NCBI GenBank assembly: GCA_019114945.1
Contig: DXEN01000010.1
Location: 1-64,000 of the forward strand
Source: Candidatus Parabacteroides intestinigallinarum
GTDB lineage: Bacteria > Bacteroidota > Bacteroidia > Bacteroidales > Tannerellaceae
Direction: 5' to 3'
DNA length: 64,000 nucleotides
Shown one piece after another: positions 39,972-49,451 of this stretch (position 1 is the stretch's first letter; the number at the start of each line of letters is the position of its first letter). The notes beneath the pieces were generated by a model. It did not search any database and was not told where the DNA came from. It saw only the letters and a program-made list of their open reading frames with translations. The translations under genes were made by a program, and so were the position numbers.

Positions 39972-40955
39972 CTAACGAAATCCGATAGGCCGGTAAGCGG
40001 AATGGGCATCCTTGGGCGAGAACTCCCGATGCACACGCTCGTATTCACGCAACTCCTTGCCGCTGATGGATGGAACTCTCCGGGAAACAATCGTTTCCAA
40101 CAGTTCTTGGGAAATTTTCTGATACACTTGCCCAGGTGTACGCAGAGTAGCGTTAAACATCTCTCGCGACGCCGTTTTCACGATATAGCTGATATCGCTG
40201 CAATTATATCCTTCCGTGAGCAAAGCCAGCCGCTCGAAATCAAGATCCTCGTTGATGGGAAGTTTCCGCAAGGCCATCCGGAACAACGACTCCCGAACCT
40301 TCGCGTCGGGCATATCCACATAAATCATCTCGTCGATGCGCCCGGCACGAAGCACCGCCTTATCGATACGCTCCGGATGATTGGTCGCCGCCACCACATA
40401 GACATCTCGCTCCGAGGCGTTATTCAACATACAAAGGAACTCGTTCACCTCTCCGTTCTGATAGTTCCGGTCATCGGTGGAACGTTGGGGTACCATCGCG
40501 TCAAACTCGTCAAAGAACAACAAGGTAGGTGCCTTGCGTTCCGCCTGGCGGAAAAGCGCGCCGATCTTCTCCTGCGTACCATGTATCAAGGTAGAAGCCA
40601 AGTCATCGGGGACAACCTTCATAAAGTTGATATTAACCTCCTCCGCCATTTTCTCCGCGAAAAAGGTCTTGCCGCATCCTGACGGTCCATAAAACAGCAG
40701 GGAAGGCGGCCTTATGCCGTAGGCTTCCGCACATTCCTTATGATTCAGCACATTAATAAAACCGTCGGTCACGAACTTTTTCAATTCGTCCATGCCCGCC
40801 ACGTCACTGAAGCCTTTTCTCGACTCCTTCTTCCTCGGATGCTCCTCTACGCTCTTTTCGCTCTTTCCCGCGATCGTTTTATTCTCGTTCGTCCGGATTG
40901 TTCCCTTGCCGGTCAAAGACCGAAGCCATTCTTTCTCCGATATTGTTGTTTCCAT
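39972..40955 (-). CDS. Single-domain AAA+ ATPase (Cdc48/FtsH-type core)
   Basis: FYGPSGCGKTFFAEKMAEE; LLFFDEFDAMVPQR; AATNHPERIDKAVLRAGRIDEMIYVDMPD. Confidence 0.88.
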   Translation of the reverse strand: METTISEKEWLRSLTGKGTIRTNENKTIAGKSEKSVEEHPRKKESRKGFSDVAGMDELKKFVTDGFINVLNHKECAEAYGIRPPSLLFYGPSGCGKTFFAEKMAEEVNINFMKVVPDDLASTLIHGTQEKIGALFRQAERKAPTLLFFDEFDAMVPQRSTDDRNYQNGEVNEFLCMLNNASERDVYVVAATNHPERIDKAVLRAGRIDEMIYVDMPDAKVRESLFRMALRKLPINEDLDFERLALLTEGYNCSDISYIVKTASREMFNATLRTPGQVYQKISQELLETIVSRRVPSISGKELREYERVHREFSPKDAHSAYRPIGFR

Positions 40956-41039
40956 GCTCTATTCCTCCTTTTCCTTTTATATAAGGATAGAGCATAAAAT
41001 AAGTTCATTCCTTTACGCCAAACATTTAAAAAGACCTAA

Positions 41040-42566
41040 TTAAAACTGGAAATAGATAAAGGGCTGTACACCGGCGCTCTTAAACTGCACGACTATAAAG
41101 ATCGCGATCGCCAAAAGAGCGGCTTGCGCCCACAAAGGAGAACGGGTGACGGCCTCGCGTAGCGTATTCTCAATGTTCCGCGGCATAAAGTGCATGACAT
41201 AGCCAATGAGCATCAAAGCGAATACGCCTTTGTAACCAGACACGAACTGCGTGAACACCTCTGGATGGAAGTTCGTCCCAATCTGGCTGAGCATCTCGCC
41301 CACGATCCGCATCGAAGGCGCACGGAACAAGATCCAGCCCAAACAAACCAAATGAAATGTAATCAATACCCCTAACACACGTCGCCAAGGCTTCATCTCC
41401 GTACCTACTTTCTTGAAACTATGGAAACGACCGATCACGAACTTATGGATGGCCAGCGCCACGCCGTGCAAGGCACCCCATAGGACGAAACTAACGGACG
41501 CCCCGTGCCACAATCCTCCCAACAGCATAGTAATCATCAAATTGATATAAGTACGGATTTTCCCCTTCCGGTTTCCTCCCAATGAGATATAAAGGTAATC
41601 CTTCAACCAAGACGATAAGGAGATATGCCAACGACGCCAGAATTCGGTAATCGTGGCCGATTGATAGGGCGAATCGAAGTTGATATTGAAGCGGAACCCC
41701 AACAACAAAGCGATGCCAATCGCCATATCGGAATACCCGGAGAAATCACAATAAATTTGCAAGGCATAGCCATAGACCGCCAACAGATTCTCCACACCCG
41801 TATATAATAAAGGAGCGTCGAAAACCCGGTCGACAAAATTCAGACTGATGTAATCCGATATCACGGTCTTCTTAAACAGACCGCATAGAATCAGGAACAA
41901 GCCTTCCCCGAACTCCGTACGTGTCACGGTCGGATGCTTATACATCTGCGGAATGAAGTCGCGGGCACGGACGATGGGACCCGCTACCAATTGCGGGAAG
42001 AAGGAGACATAAAAGACATAATCAATCCAGCGCGTGAGCGGCTGGATACGTCCCCGATAGACATCGATGACATAGCTGATGCTCTGGAACGTAAAGAACG
42101 AGATCCCGACCGGAAGGAATATATCCAACCGCTGCCACTGCCCACCTATCGCTTGGGTAAACAATTCACCCATAAAGTTGAAATACTTAAAGTACCCCAA
42201 CATTCCCAAGTTCACGCACAGGCTCAACGTCACGAACAGTTTCTTTCGCAAAGCCGTACCCGCATGAGAAATGCCTTGGGCGATCAGGAAATCGGACGTA
42301 GCCGTGAATACCAGCAACCCGAACCACACCCCGCTACTCTTATAGTAAAAATATAAGGAGAAAAGCGTTACGTAGATAATACGCATCAACGTGTGCTTCC
42401 GCAACGGGATATAAATCAGCAGGAAACCTATAAACAGGAAGAAAAACAACCCGCTACTAAACAAGATAGGCGCATCCGGATGATACGTCAGGATATCGCC
42501 CAACTTCTCCCATGTAAATTGATGGCTGTCAAACCAACTTTTGATGATTGTATAAATAAATTCCAT
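41040..42566 (-). CDS. MBOAT family O-acyltransferase (AlgI-like)
   Basis: YCDFSGYSDMAIGIALLLGFRFNINFDSPYQSATITEFWRRWHISLSSWLKDYLYISLGGNRKG; LLGGLWHGAS. Confidence 0.95.
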   Translation of the reverse strand: MEFIYTIIKSWFDSHQFTWEKLGDILTYHPDAPILFSSGLFFFLFIGFLLIYIPLRKHTLMRIIYVTLFSLYFYYKSSGVWFGLLVFTATSDFLIAQGISHAGTALRKKLFVTLSLCVNLGMLGYFKYFNFMGELFTQAIGGQWQRLDIFLPVGISFFTFQSISYVIDVYRGRIQPLTRWIDYVFYVSFFPQLVAGPIVRARDFIPQMYKHPTVTRTEFGEGLFLILCGLFKKTVISDYISLNFVDRVFDAPLLYTGVENLLAVYGYALQIYCDFSGYSDMAIGIALLLGFRFNINFDSPYQSATITEFWRRWHISLSSWLKDYLYISLGGNRKGKIRTYINLMITMLLGGLWHGASVSFVLWGALHGVALAIHKFVIGRFHSFKKVGTEMKPWRRVLGVLITFHLVCLGWILFRAPSMRIVGEMLSQIGTNFHPEVFTQFVSGYKGVFALMLIGYVMHFMPRNIENTLREAVTRSPLWAQAALLAIAIFIVVQFKSAGVQPFIYFQF

Positions 42567-42571
42567 GATCG

Positions 42572-43909
42572 CTACTTTCTATGATTATACGATTCCATCA
42601 GGGCACGGAACAATAGGGTTCCTTGCTCCTGATAGCCCTCTTTCTTGAAATGAATCCGATCCCGGCTCATCAAACGGGAGCGATACCATTGACGGCAGGA
42701 GTTTTTCCCTCCGGTAGTCGTGAACAAATCCCAACAAGCGACGCCCTCCTCACGCGCCACCTCGCGGATAGCCCGGGCGGCTCGCTCCGTATTCGTATTG
42801 TGTGTATAGGTACGTTTTTTATTCACCCAGACCCGTTTATAGCATTCGGGCGGTGTCGTCAACAAGATGGCCGTACGCGGCATCTCTTTCTTGACAAGCG
42901 CCAAGAAAGCCCTGATTTGCCCCTTGAATTCCGTGGAAGAGAAACGGCGCCCAAACGTCTCGTTCGTACCCATCGAGATAATCAATAAGGATGGATTCAG
43001 CAAAGCCAATTGGCGCACGTATGCCTCGTCCGTATAATTCACGTACATCGCCCCGTTCACGCCTATCGAATGGTATAAGATCCCCGGTTCCCCATTACGA
43101 AGTTGAAAACCATAATATACATTATCGAAGGACGAGGCCGGTAGCAAGCGGTCCGTCCCTTCCTTCCGGCGGGTGCTTTGCAACTGCAGCGTGTCAATCC
43201 GATGAGTAATCCGGAAAGTGTCCGCCAATAGACCGGGCACGCCGATAGAATCGGACCGGAAAGTGCGCACAGAGTCTTTCAATGCCCCGGCGGGAAGCAT
43301 CGGCATGGATTTCTCGCCCCGATACAGAATCGCCTCATTAAACGCATAACCCGCCCCGTTCTTGGGAGTCATGATAATATCGAAATTGATGGAGGGGGAA
43401 GTGGAACGAATCCCGATACCTCCTATCCCGATGGGAGCTTTCCGCGTCCGTTGGATACAACGCCCCGTCACCCAGTTCCGAACAACCGACCGAATAAAGT
43501 AATCGTCCGGCTCGTTGGTGCGAGTAAGTTTGAAAGGAGCGATCCAACCCCGTCCCGCGTTGCCGAAAGATTGGTGGAACAAGCGCATGACCCGTCCGCT
43601 CAAATGCCCGGCCTGGATATGGGAATCGCCCAGATGAACAATATGAATTATCGTATCTTTCCCGGCACGCAATGAATCCAAGGCATCGAAAAAGCTGTCC
43701 CAAAGCGCGCAAGAGTCCGGAAGAGTCAACGTATCGTCCCCTACCCGCATGGAATAAGCCAAAGACGGAAGCGGTATCGTATCCCGAACAAGCAAGCTAT
43801 CGACCGGCTCGTTCTCGTTCACGCCTCGGACTGACTTCGGGCATAATCCCACCAAGCCTATGATTCCCAGAATCGCTACGCTAATCCACCATCTTCTCCG
43901 CCTCATCAT
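42572..43909 (-). CDS. SGNH/GDSL hydrolase-like protein
   Basis: IHIVHLGDSHIQAGHLSGRVM block I; NPSLLIISMGTNETFGRRFSS. Confidence 0.85.
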   Translation of the reverse strand: MMRRRRWWISVAILGIIGLVGLCPKSVRGVNENEPVDSLLVRDTIPLPSLAYSMRVGDDTLTLPDSCALWDSFFDALDSLRAGKDTIIHIVHLGDSHIQAGHLSGRVMRLFHQSFGNAGRGWIAPFKLTRTNEPDDYFIRSVVRNWVTGRCIQRTRKAPIGIGGIGIRSTSPSINFDIIMTPKNGAGYAFNEAILYRGEKSMPMLPAGALKDSVRTFRSDSIGVPGLLADTFRITHRIDTLQLQSTRRKEGTDRLLPASSFDNVYYGFQLRNGEPGILYHSIGVNGAMYVNYTDEAYVRQLALLNPSLLIISMGTNETFGRRFSSTEFKGQIRAFLALVKKEMPRTAILLTTPPECYKRVWVNKKRTYTHNTNTERAARAIREVAREEGVACWDLFTTTGGKNSCRQWYRSRLMSRDRIHFKKEGYQEQGTLLFRALMESYNHRK

Positions 43910-45329
43910 AAAATGCTTTTTCTGATAACAATGCTTTTAAAAAGGCCTCGGCGATCTCCTTGCCACCCCGGAAGCCCAAATGGGTGTAATCCTTGCTCGC
44001 CCAATTCCGCTCCACGAAGCGCACCATACTATTCTCGCCTCCCATCGCGCCAAACACGTTCCAGAAAGGGATTCCTGCCTTTCGCGCCGCTTGCCGTTGG
44101 GCATGCAGCAACGCCAACACCGCCGGCATCGTCTCGAACTCTCCATCCACCTGTCGGCTCCGGTCCGACACACCCAACATCAACAGATCTGCCTCGGGGA
44201 AACAGGTTTGCAAATGTTGGACAGCCTTCACCATCCGGTTTCCATACCAACGATAATCCAAGATACTGTCGGTCACGATATTCAAGCCATACTGCAACAC
44301 GATCAAATCATAAGGACGGATCTCGTTCAAGGCCTGGCAACGGAGCGTATCCAAACGGTCCAGTATCATACCGGAATTGCCCCGCAAGGAATAATTATCC
44401 ACCACGATGCCCGTATCTTCCTCCAGCGCTATGCCCAAAGCCTGGAAGCCCGCCGTATTCGTAAAAGAGAGGTCCGCCTCGGTAAACGTTCCCTTCCGCT
44501 CGTACTGCGTGATGGTCGAGGTGGAAGGCAGCGCCTCATAAATCGTATCCGCGGAGGCATCGCACACCAATCGCAACTCCGTCCGCTCGTTTCGCTCATA
44601 AATCAATCTCAAGGAAGAGACCGGCTGAAGACCCGGATAACGGTCCGTGGTCTTGACATGGATAGAAGCGCCTTCCTCCACCGCTTCGAACGTCATACCG
44701 GGCAAGGTATAGCCATGCTCCTTGTCGGTAAGCATCGACCATGTCGTCCAGCCCTCGGCATGCTGCTCCACCGTCGGGCGGAATTGCGCCGCCACGGACG
44801 TAACCGGAACGAAACCGACACCGCCACCTCCAAACATCTGTTGCAAACCGGACCGCACGTCGGCCACCATGATATCGCCCTCGATAAACGAGTCGCCCAG
44901 GAAAGCGACCCGCACGGGACGGTCTAACTCCCTCCGGTCCCGTAAAGCGGCGAAGAAACGTTTCAAACCGATATGCCCCAACGAGTAATCCTCGATATGA
45001 GAGCCCAACGAATCGGCTCCTCGCACGGCATAGACCGCTTTATAAAGGGAATCCCGAAGCGCCAACGCCGCGGAATCTATCCCCGCCGCCCGCATCACGG
45101 AGTCCCACAACGCGGCGGAATCTACCTCCAGCGTATCCGCCCGCTCCAATTGAAGTCGTAATGAATCCAACGACATGCGGTCCTCCCTCACCTTGAAATC
45201 CGAAAGGAGGTCGACCTTCTTCAACGTATAACCCAGCAAGGTATCCGGCAGGTAATACAAGCCCGCACACATCAATCCTGTCAGTAACAAAAGCGCCAAC
45301 ACCCTGCCCAAATTGTTCTCTTTATCCAT
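43881..45329 (-). CDS. SGNH/GDSL hydrolase-like protein, membrane anchored
   Basis: VRVAFLGDSFIEGDIMVADVRSGLQQMFGGGGVGFVPVTSV; overlaps the next gene by 29 nt. Confidence 0.82.
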   Translation of the reverse strand: MDKENNLGRVLALLLLTGLMCAGLYYLPDTLLGYTLKKVDLLSDFKVREDRMSLDSLRLQLERADTLEVDSAALWDSVMRAAGIDSAALALRDSLYKAVYAVRGADSLGSHIEDYSLGHIGLKRFFAALRDRRELDRPVRVAFLGDSFIEGDIMVADVRSGLQQMFGGGGVGFVPVTSVAAQFRPTVEQHAEGWTTWSMLTDKEHGYTLPGMTFEAVEEGASIHVKTTDRYPGLQPVSSLRLIYERNERTELRLVCDASADTIYEALPSTSTITQYERKGTFTEADLSFTNTAGFQALGIALEEDTGIVVDNYSLRGNSGMILDRLDTLRCQALNEIRPYDLIVLQYGLNIVTDSILDYRWYGNRMVKAVQHLQTCFPEADLLMLGVSDRSRQVDGEFETMPAVLALLHAQRQAARKAGIPFWNVFGAMGGENSMVRFVERNWASKDYTHLGFRGGKEIAEAFLKALLSEKAFYDEAEKMVD

Positions 45330-45352
45330 TTACATTCTCGCTTACGAGGGGG

Positions 45353-45411
45353 CAAAGATAGAGAATAATGACAGATATTCCCCGATACCTCGCAGGAAAA
45401 CGTTATCTTTG
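45353..45411. promoter_or_regulatory. Divergent -7 boxes: TATCTTTG minus (45353-45360) and plus (45404-45411)
   Basis: CAAAGATA and TATCTTTG between divergent genes. Confidence 0.65.
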
Positions 45412-45437
45412 TCCGACTCATATAAATATAATCGTTA

Positions 45438-46822
45438 TGTTCAGCAAAGAAACTTACATAGCCCGTCGGGCTAAACTCAAACAAGCCTTAGGCTCCGGTC
45501 TGTTACTTTTCTTAGGGAACGACGAGAGCGGCATGAATTACGCGGATAACACGTATCACTTCCGTCAGGACTCCACGTTCCTCTATTTCTTCGGGTTGCC
45601 ATACGCGGGATTGTCCGCCATCATCGATATCGATAATGACAAGGAGATTATCTTCGGCGACGAGCTGACCATCGACGCCATCGTGTGGATGGGCACGCAG
45701 CCGACCCTGCGGGAGAAAAGCGAGGCGGCGGGGATCGAGATCGTCCGCCCCTATAAAGAGGTAGAGGATTACCTGAGGAACGCCCAACGCAAGGGCCAAC
45801 CCATCCATTACCTGCCCACCTACCGGGCGGAGCACCAAGTCAAGCTGTTCCAATGGCTGGGCATCCTGCCAGGGGCGGAGCGGCCTTCCGTCCCGTTCAT
45901 CATGGGCGTGGTGAACCAACGTATCTACAAGAGCGAGGAAGAAATCGCGGAGATCGAGAAAGCGTGCGTCGTTACGGCGGATATGCACCTGGCCGCCATG
46001 CGCGCCGTACGTCCGGGTGTCCGGGAATCGGAAGTAGCCGCCTCCGTGTCGGAAGTGGCGTACGCCCACAACTACGAACTTTCCTTCCCGACTATCGCCA
46101 CGATCAACGGGCAGACGCTGCACAACCACGACCATAGCCATCTGATACAAAGCGGCGATATGCTACTATTGGATGCGGGCGCCGAGACGGAGATGGGCTA
46201 CGCCGGCGATATGTCGTCCACTATCCCGGCCGACGAAACCTTCACCACCCGCCAAAAAGAGATCTACGACATCCAAGTAGCGGCCCACGAGGCAGCGGTG
46301 GCTGCCTTGCGACCGGGCGTTCCTTTCGTGGACGTCTACGAGTTGTCGTGCAAGGTTATCATGGAGGGGCTGAAGGACTTGGGCTTCGTGAAGGGCGACC
46401 CGATGGAGGCCGTGAAAGCCGGGGCGCACGCAATGTTCATGCCCTGCGGACTGGGACACATGATGGGCTTGGACGTGCACGATATGGAGAACCTCGGTGA
46501 GGTGTACGTCGGTTACAACGGCCAGCCGAAGAGCACCCAGTTCGGACGGAAGTCCTTACGCTTAGGGCGCCCGCTGGAGCCGGGCTTCGTCCTCACCATC
46601 GAGCCGGGTGTCTACTTCATCCCCGAGCTGATGGATCTATGGTACAGCCAAGGTAAGTTCACCGAGTTCATCAACTACGACAAGCTATTCACCTACAAGG
46701 ATTTCAGCGGTATCCGCAACGAGGAGGATTACCTCATCACTGCCGATGGCGCTCGCCTCCTGGGCAAGAAGATCCCCTTACGCACGGAAGAGATAGAAGC
46801 GTATCGCCGGGAGAATAAATAA
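45438..46822 (+). CDS. Aminopeptidase P family protein (Xaa-Pro aminopeptidase)
   Basis: Start MFSKETYIARRAKLKQAL; LLLDAGAETEMGYAGDMSSTIP; CGLGHMMGLDVHDMENLGE. Confidence 0.93.
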
Positions 46823-46833
46823 CAAAAATGAAG

Positions 46834-46875
46834 AGAGGGTGTGTCAATAGCAAATCGTGACACACCCTCTTCTCT
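46834..46875. terminator. Bidirectional intrinsic terminator
   Basis: AGAGGGTGTGTCA / TGACACACCCTCT between convergent genes. Confidence 0.8.
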
Positions 46876-46886
46876 AAAATGATCGA

Positions 46887-47390
46887 TTAATTTCTCTCAC
46901 TCAAAATCTCCGTCAGTCGCTCGGGGGTGACATTCGCCGCGACGATCACACCCTCGTCATCGATCAAGAAGTTCCTGAAGCCTTTCTCCAGACCGAACCT
47001 CTCGCACATCGCCGACCGCTTGTCGGCTTCCTCATGAAATTGCGTCGACGGATTCAACCCGTCCATCCGCACCGTCTCGGCGAAGATAGACTCCCGCTCG
47101 TCCAGCGAGATGGAGCACAACGAGATCCGCTCCGGATCCCATTTACTAACCTCGTTCGCCAACCGTACGTTACGGGCCCGCGACTCTGCGTCGTAAGCCG
47201 CCCAAAAGTTGAGCAACGTGTAACGTCCCGACTGGTTGCGGAAACCGACCTCTGGGCCGTTTCCCGATAACTCTATTCCCGGGGCCAAATCACCGGGGTT
47301 CACACCCACGGTAGGTTTCGCCTTTCTCGAGCCGGCCGACATCCCGATAAGCGCGACCGACAAGATGAGAACATAAGCGCTAACTTTCAT
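46887..47390 (-). CDS. Thioredoxin-fold (TlpA-like) protein lacking the CxxC motif
   Basis: YTLLNFWAAYDAESRARNVRLANEVSKWDPERISLCSISLDERESIFAETV; start MKVSAYVL. Confidence 0.75.
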   Translation of the reverse strand: MKVSAYVLILSVALIGMSAGSRKAKPTVGVNPGDLAPGIELSGNGPEVGFRNQSGRYTLLNFWAAYDAESRARNVRLANEVSKWDPERISLCSISLDERESIFAETVRMDGLNPSTQFHEEADKRSAMCERFGLEKGFRNFLIDDEGVIVAANVTPERLTEILSERN

Positions 47391-47394
47391 ACTT

Positions 47395-47529
47395 TTTGTT
47401 TTACGTTCGACTTCATCGGGAGGAATCCCCTCGCGGGCAGACATCCCGACTCCTGATTTTCAGGATCGAAGGTCGGTGGGCTTCTTTCGCCAAAGTCGCG
47501 TACGCCAACCTTTTAACGCCGCGAATATA
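47395..47529 (-). promoter_or_regulatory. Structured 5' leader with promoter (candidate cis-regulatory RNA)
   Basis: -7 TATATTCG (47522-47529); closing helix TACGCGACTT / AAGTCG-AA-CGTA; internal hairpins incl. TCCTGA-AAA-TCAGGA. Confidence 0.45.
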
Positions 47530-47647
47530 AGACGAAACACCGTCTTACGCCAAAACAAATAGCATTTTTCATCGAATAAACAAGATTTTTTATATGTTTT
47601 ACCGCACGTTTTAAGCAAAACATAGATGTTTTACAACATATACCTCG

Positions 47648-47742
47648 TCACTTCAAGTACCGGCGGTAGAACGCCTCGATGCGGTCGAACGGAATCTTCT
47701 CAAAGTTATCGTAGAGATACGTATGGTTGCACCGGGGACGAT
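47648..47742 (-). pseudogene. C-terminal remnant of an alpha/beta hydrolase, paralogous to 49990-51069
   Basis: Near-identical to 49997-50090; frameshifted but encodes NHTYLYDNFEKIPFDRIEAFYRRYLK* vs NHTDLYDNFEKIPFDRIEAFYLQYLNK*. Confidence 0.85.
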
Positions 47743-47757
47743 GGCGAAATAAGTCTT

Positions 47758-48096
47758 TCAGAGAACCGCGACCGACTTGCGTATATTCTCCAGAATGGCG
47801 GAAAGTTTGTTGTCTCGCCGGGCGGTCTGCATATTATAGTCAGTCTGCAGAGCAAGCCATATTGTCGCGGAAATCCCTGTTGCGGCCTCTATTTTCAATG
47901 CCGTATCAGTGGTTATCGGACGTTTACCGTTAATTATCTCGTTGAATGCAGTGTAAGGCATGCCTATTATCCCGGCAAATTTTCTTTGCGACATTCCACG
48001 TGCCTGCAATTCATCCTTGAGCATTTCTCCCGGATGTATAGCCACCGCACAAATCAACTCGTTGGGGGCGTAGATTTTCTTTGCTGTTGCTTCCAT
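47758..48096 (-). CDS. higA: HigA-family addiction module antitoxin (XRE HTH)
   Basis: IHPGEMLKDELQARGMSQRKFAGIIGMPYTAFNEIINGKRPITTDTALKIEAATGISATIWLALQTDYN. Confidence 0.92.
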   Translation of the reverse strand: MEATAKKIYAPNELICAVAIHPGEMLKDELQARGMSQRKFAGIIGMPYTAFNEIINGKRPITTDTALKIEAATGISATIWLALQTDYNMQTARRDNKLSAILENIRKSVAVL

Positions 48097-48103
48097 ATCG
48101 CAC

Positions 48104-48421
48104 TTATTTATAATGGTTACTGATATCCAACAAACGGCATACAGTTATTACTTGTTCTCCAAAAACTTCCCTGACTGTAAATTCAAGGCGGTATTTAATA
48201 TTGATGCGCACGGATGAAATACCTTTCTTGGCGCCTTGCAGCACTTCGTAGTTCAAGGAGCGTATGCGATAAAGCTGTTCTACTTTTTCAGCACGTTTGA
48301 GAAACATCACACACTTATAATAGCCCCTAATCACTTCCGGTTGGTAGCGGTGCTTCTTGTCACTTGTGCAACCTTGTTCAAACAGTTCACGCAAATAGTC
48401 TTTATCGAACTCTATATACAT
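48104..48421 (-). CDS. higB: HigB-like RelE/ParE toxin
   Basis: YRIRSLNYEVLQGAKKGISSVRINIKYRLEFTVREVFGEQVITVCRLLDISNHYK; toxin precedes antitoxin. Confidence 0.88.
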   Translation of the reverse strand: MYIEFDKDYLRELFEQGCTSDKKHRYQPEVIRGYYKCVMFLKRAEKVEQLYRIRSLNYEVLQGAKKGISSVRINIKYRLEFTVREVFGEQVITVCRLLDISNHYK

Positions 48422-48441
48422 ATATCCGTTTTATTGTACGA

Positions 48442-48449
48442 CAAAGATA
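48442..48449 (-). promoter_or_regulatory. -7 box TATCTTTG for higBA
   Basis: CAAAGATA on + strand. Confidence 0.6.
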
Positions 48450-48493
48450 ATGCTTTTCCGTGGAGCATTCACAAAAATAGTGAATATTTTCAT

Positions 48494-48565
48494 CTTTAAT
48501 AGGAACTGGCAACTGCCGTGGACATCACACCGTAAAGTTTCTTGAATACGAAGGAGAATGCTTTC
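48494..48565 (-). pseudogene. C-terminal remnant of an AraC-family regulator
   Basis: Minus strand KAFSFVFKKLYGVMSTAVASSY* vs intact AraC SHFSSAFKKLYGVAPSAVSV*. Confidence 0.75.
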
Positions 48566-48599
48566 ACCACGGCCGGAGCTGACGTGTGAGGAACGATCA

Positions 48600-49427
48600 T
48601 TACCACCCCGCAAGGGGAATCTTACGGGTAGGCGCAGGGAAGGCGGCGTCGATGTCGCGTAGGTCCTCGTCCATCAAGACAAGGTCGAGGCTACGGACGT
48701 TCTCCTCTACGTGGGCGACGCTACCCGCCTTGGGGATGGCGATGACGTTCGGCGTACACATAATCCAAGCCAACATCACTTGGGTAGGCGTGGCGTCGTG
48801 CCGGCGGGCGATTTCCGTCAGCGTCTTATGCGCCCTCAAACGCCCGTCGCCGAGCGGCGTGTAAGCCATCACGGGGATATGGCGCGCCTCGCACCAAGGG
48901 ATAAGGTCGAACTCCACGCCCCGATCCCGCAGGTTATAAAGCACTTGATCAGCGGCACAGTCCTCTCCATGCGGGAGCGAAAGGATGCGCTCCATATCCG
49001 CCACGTCGAGGTTACTCATACCCCAATCCCGGATTTTTCCTTCCTGCCGCAATTCCACCAAAGCACGGACGGTCTCGGCAAACGGATACCGCCCTATCCA
49101 GTGCAACAGATAGAGGTCGATATAGTCCGTACCCAATCGCTGCAGGCTGCGCTCGCAAGCGCGCTTCGTGCCCTCGTAGCTGGCATTGCCCGGTAAAACC
49201 TTGCTGACGATAAACGCCTTGTCGCGGCAAGGTCGCACGGCCTCGCCCACCAAATCCTCGTTTCCATACATCTCGGCGGTGTCGATTAGCGTCAGCCCCA
49301 ACTCGATGCCCCGGCGCAGCGCCTGTATCTCCTCGCTCCGCCGATGCCCCATCCGGTACGTTCCTTGACCGAGCGGGCAAATCCGCTGCCCGCTCCGGAA
49401 AGTGATCAGTCGTCGTTCCATCCTCAT
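48600..49427 (-). CDS. Aldo/keto reductase
   Basis: LGQGTYRMGHRRSEEIQALRRGIELGLTLIDTAEMYGNEDLVGEAV; YIDLYLLHW. Confidence 0.94.
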   Translation of the reverse strand: MRMERRLITFRSGQRICPLGQGTYRMGHRRSEEIQALRRGIELGLTLIDTAEMYGNEDLVGEAVRPCRDKAFIVSKVLPGNASYEGTKRACERSLQRLGTDYIDLYLLHWIGRYPFAETVRALVELRQEGKIRDWGMSNLDVADMERILSLPHGEDCAADQVLYNLRDRGVEFDLIPWCEARHIPVMAYTPLGDGRLRAHKTLTEIARRHDATPTQVMLAWIMCTPNVIAIPKAGSVAHVEENVRSLDLVLMDEDLRDIDAAFPAPTRKIPLAGW

Positions 49428-49451
49428 CCCTTTTTTCTACAAGTCCGAGGC

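Noticed and set aside
47395-47529. Assignment as an AdoCbl riboswitch
   Set aside because: Only a short 3'-like motif; the upstream conserved segments were not recognisable, so kept as an unassigned structured leader.
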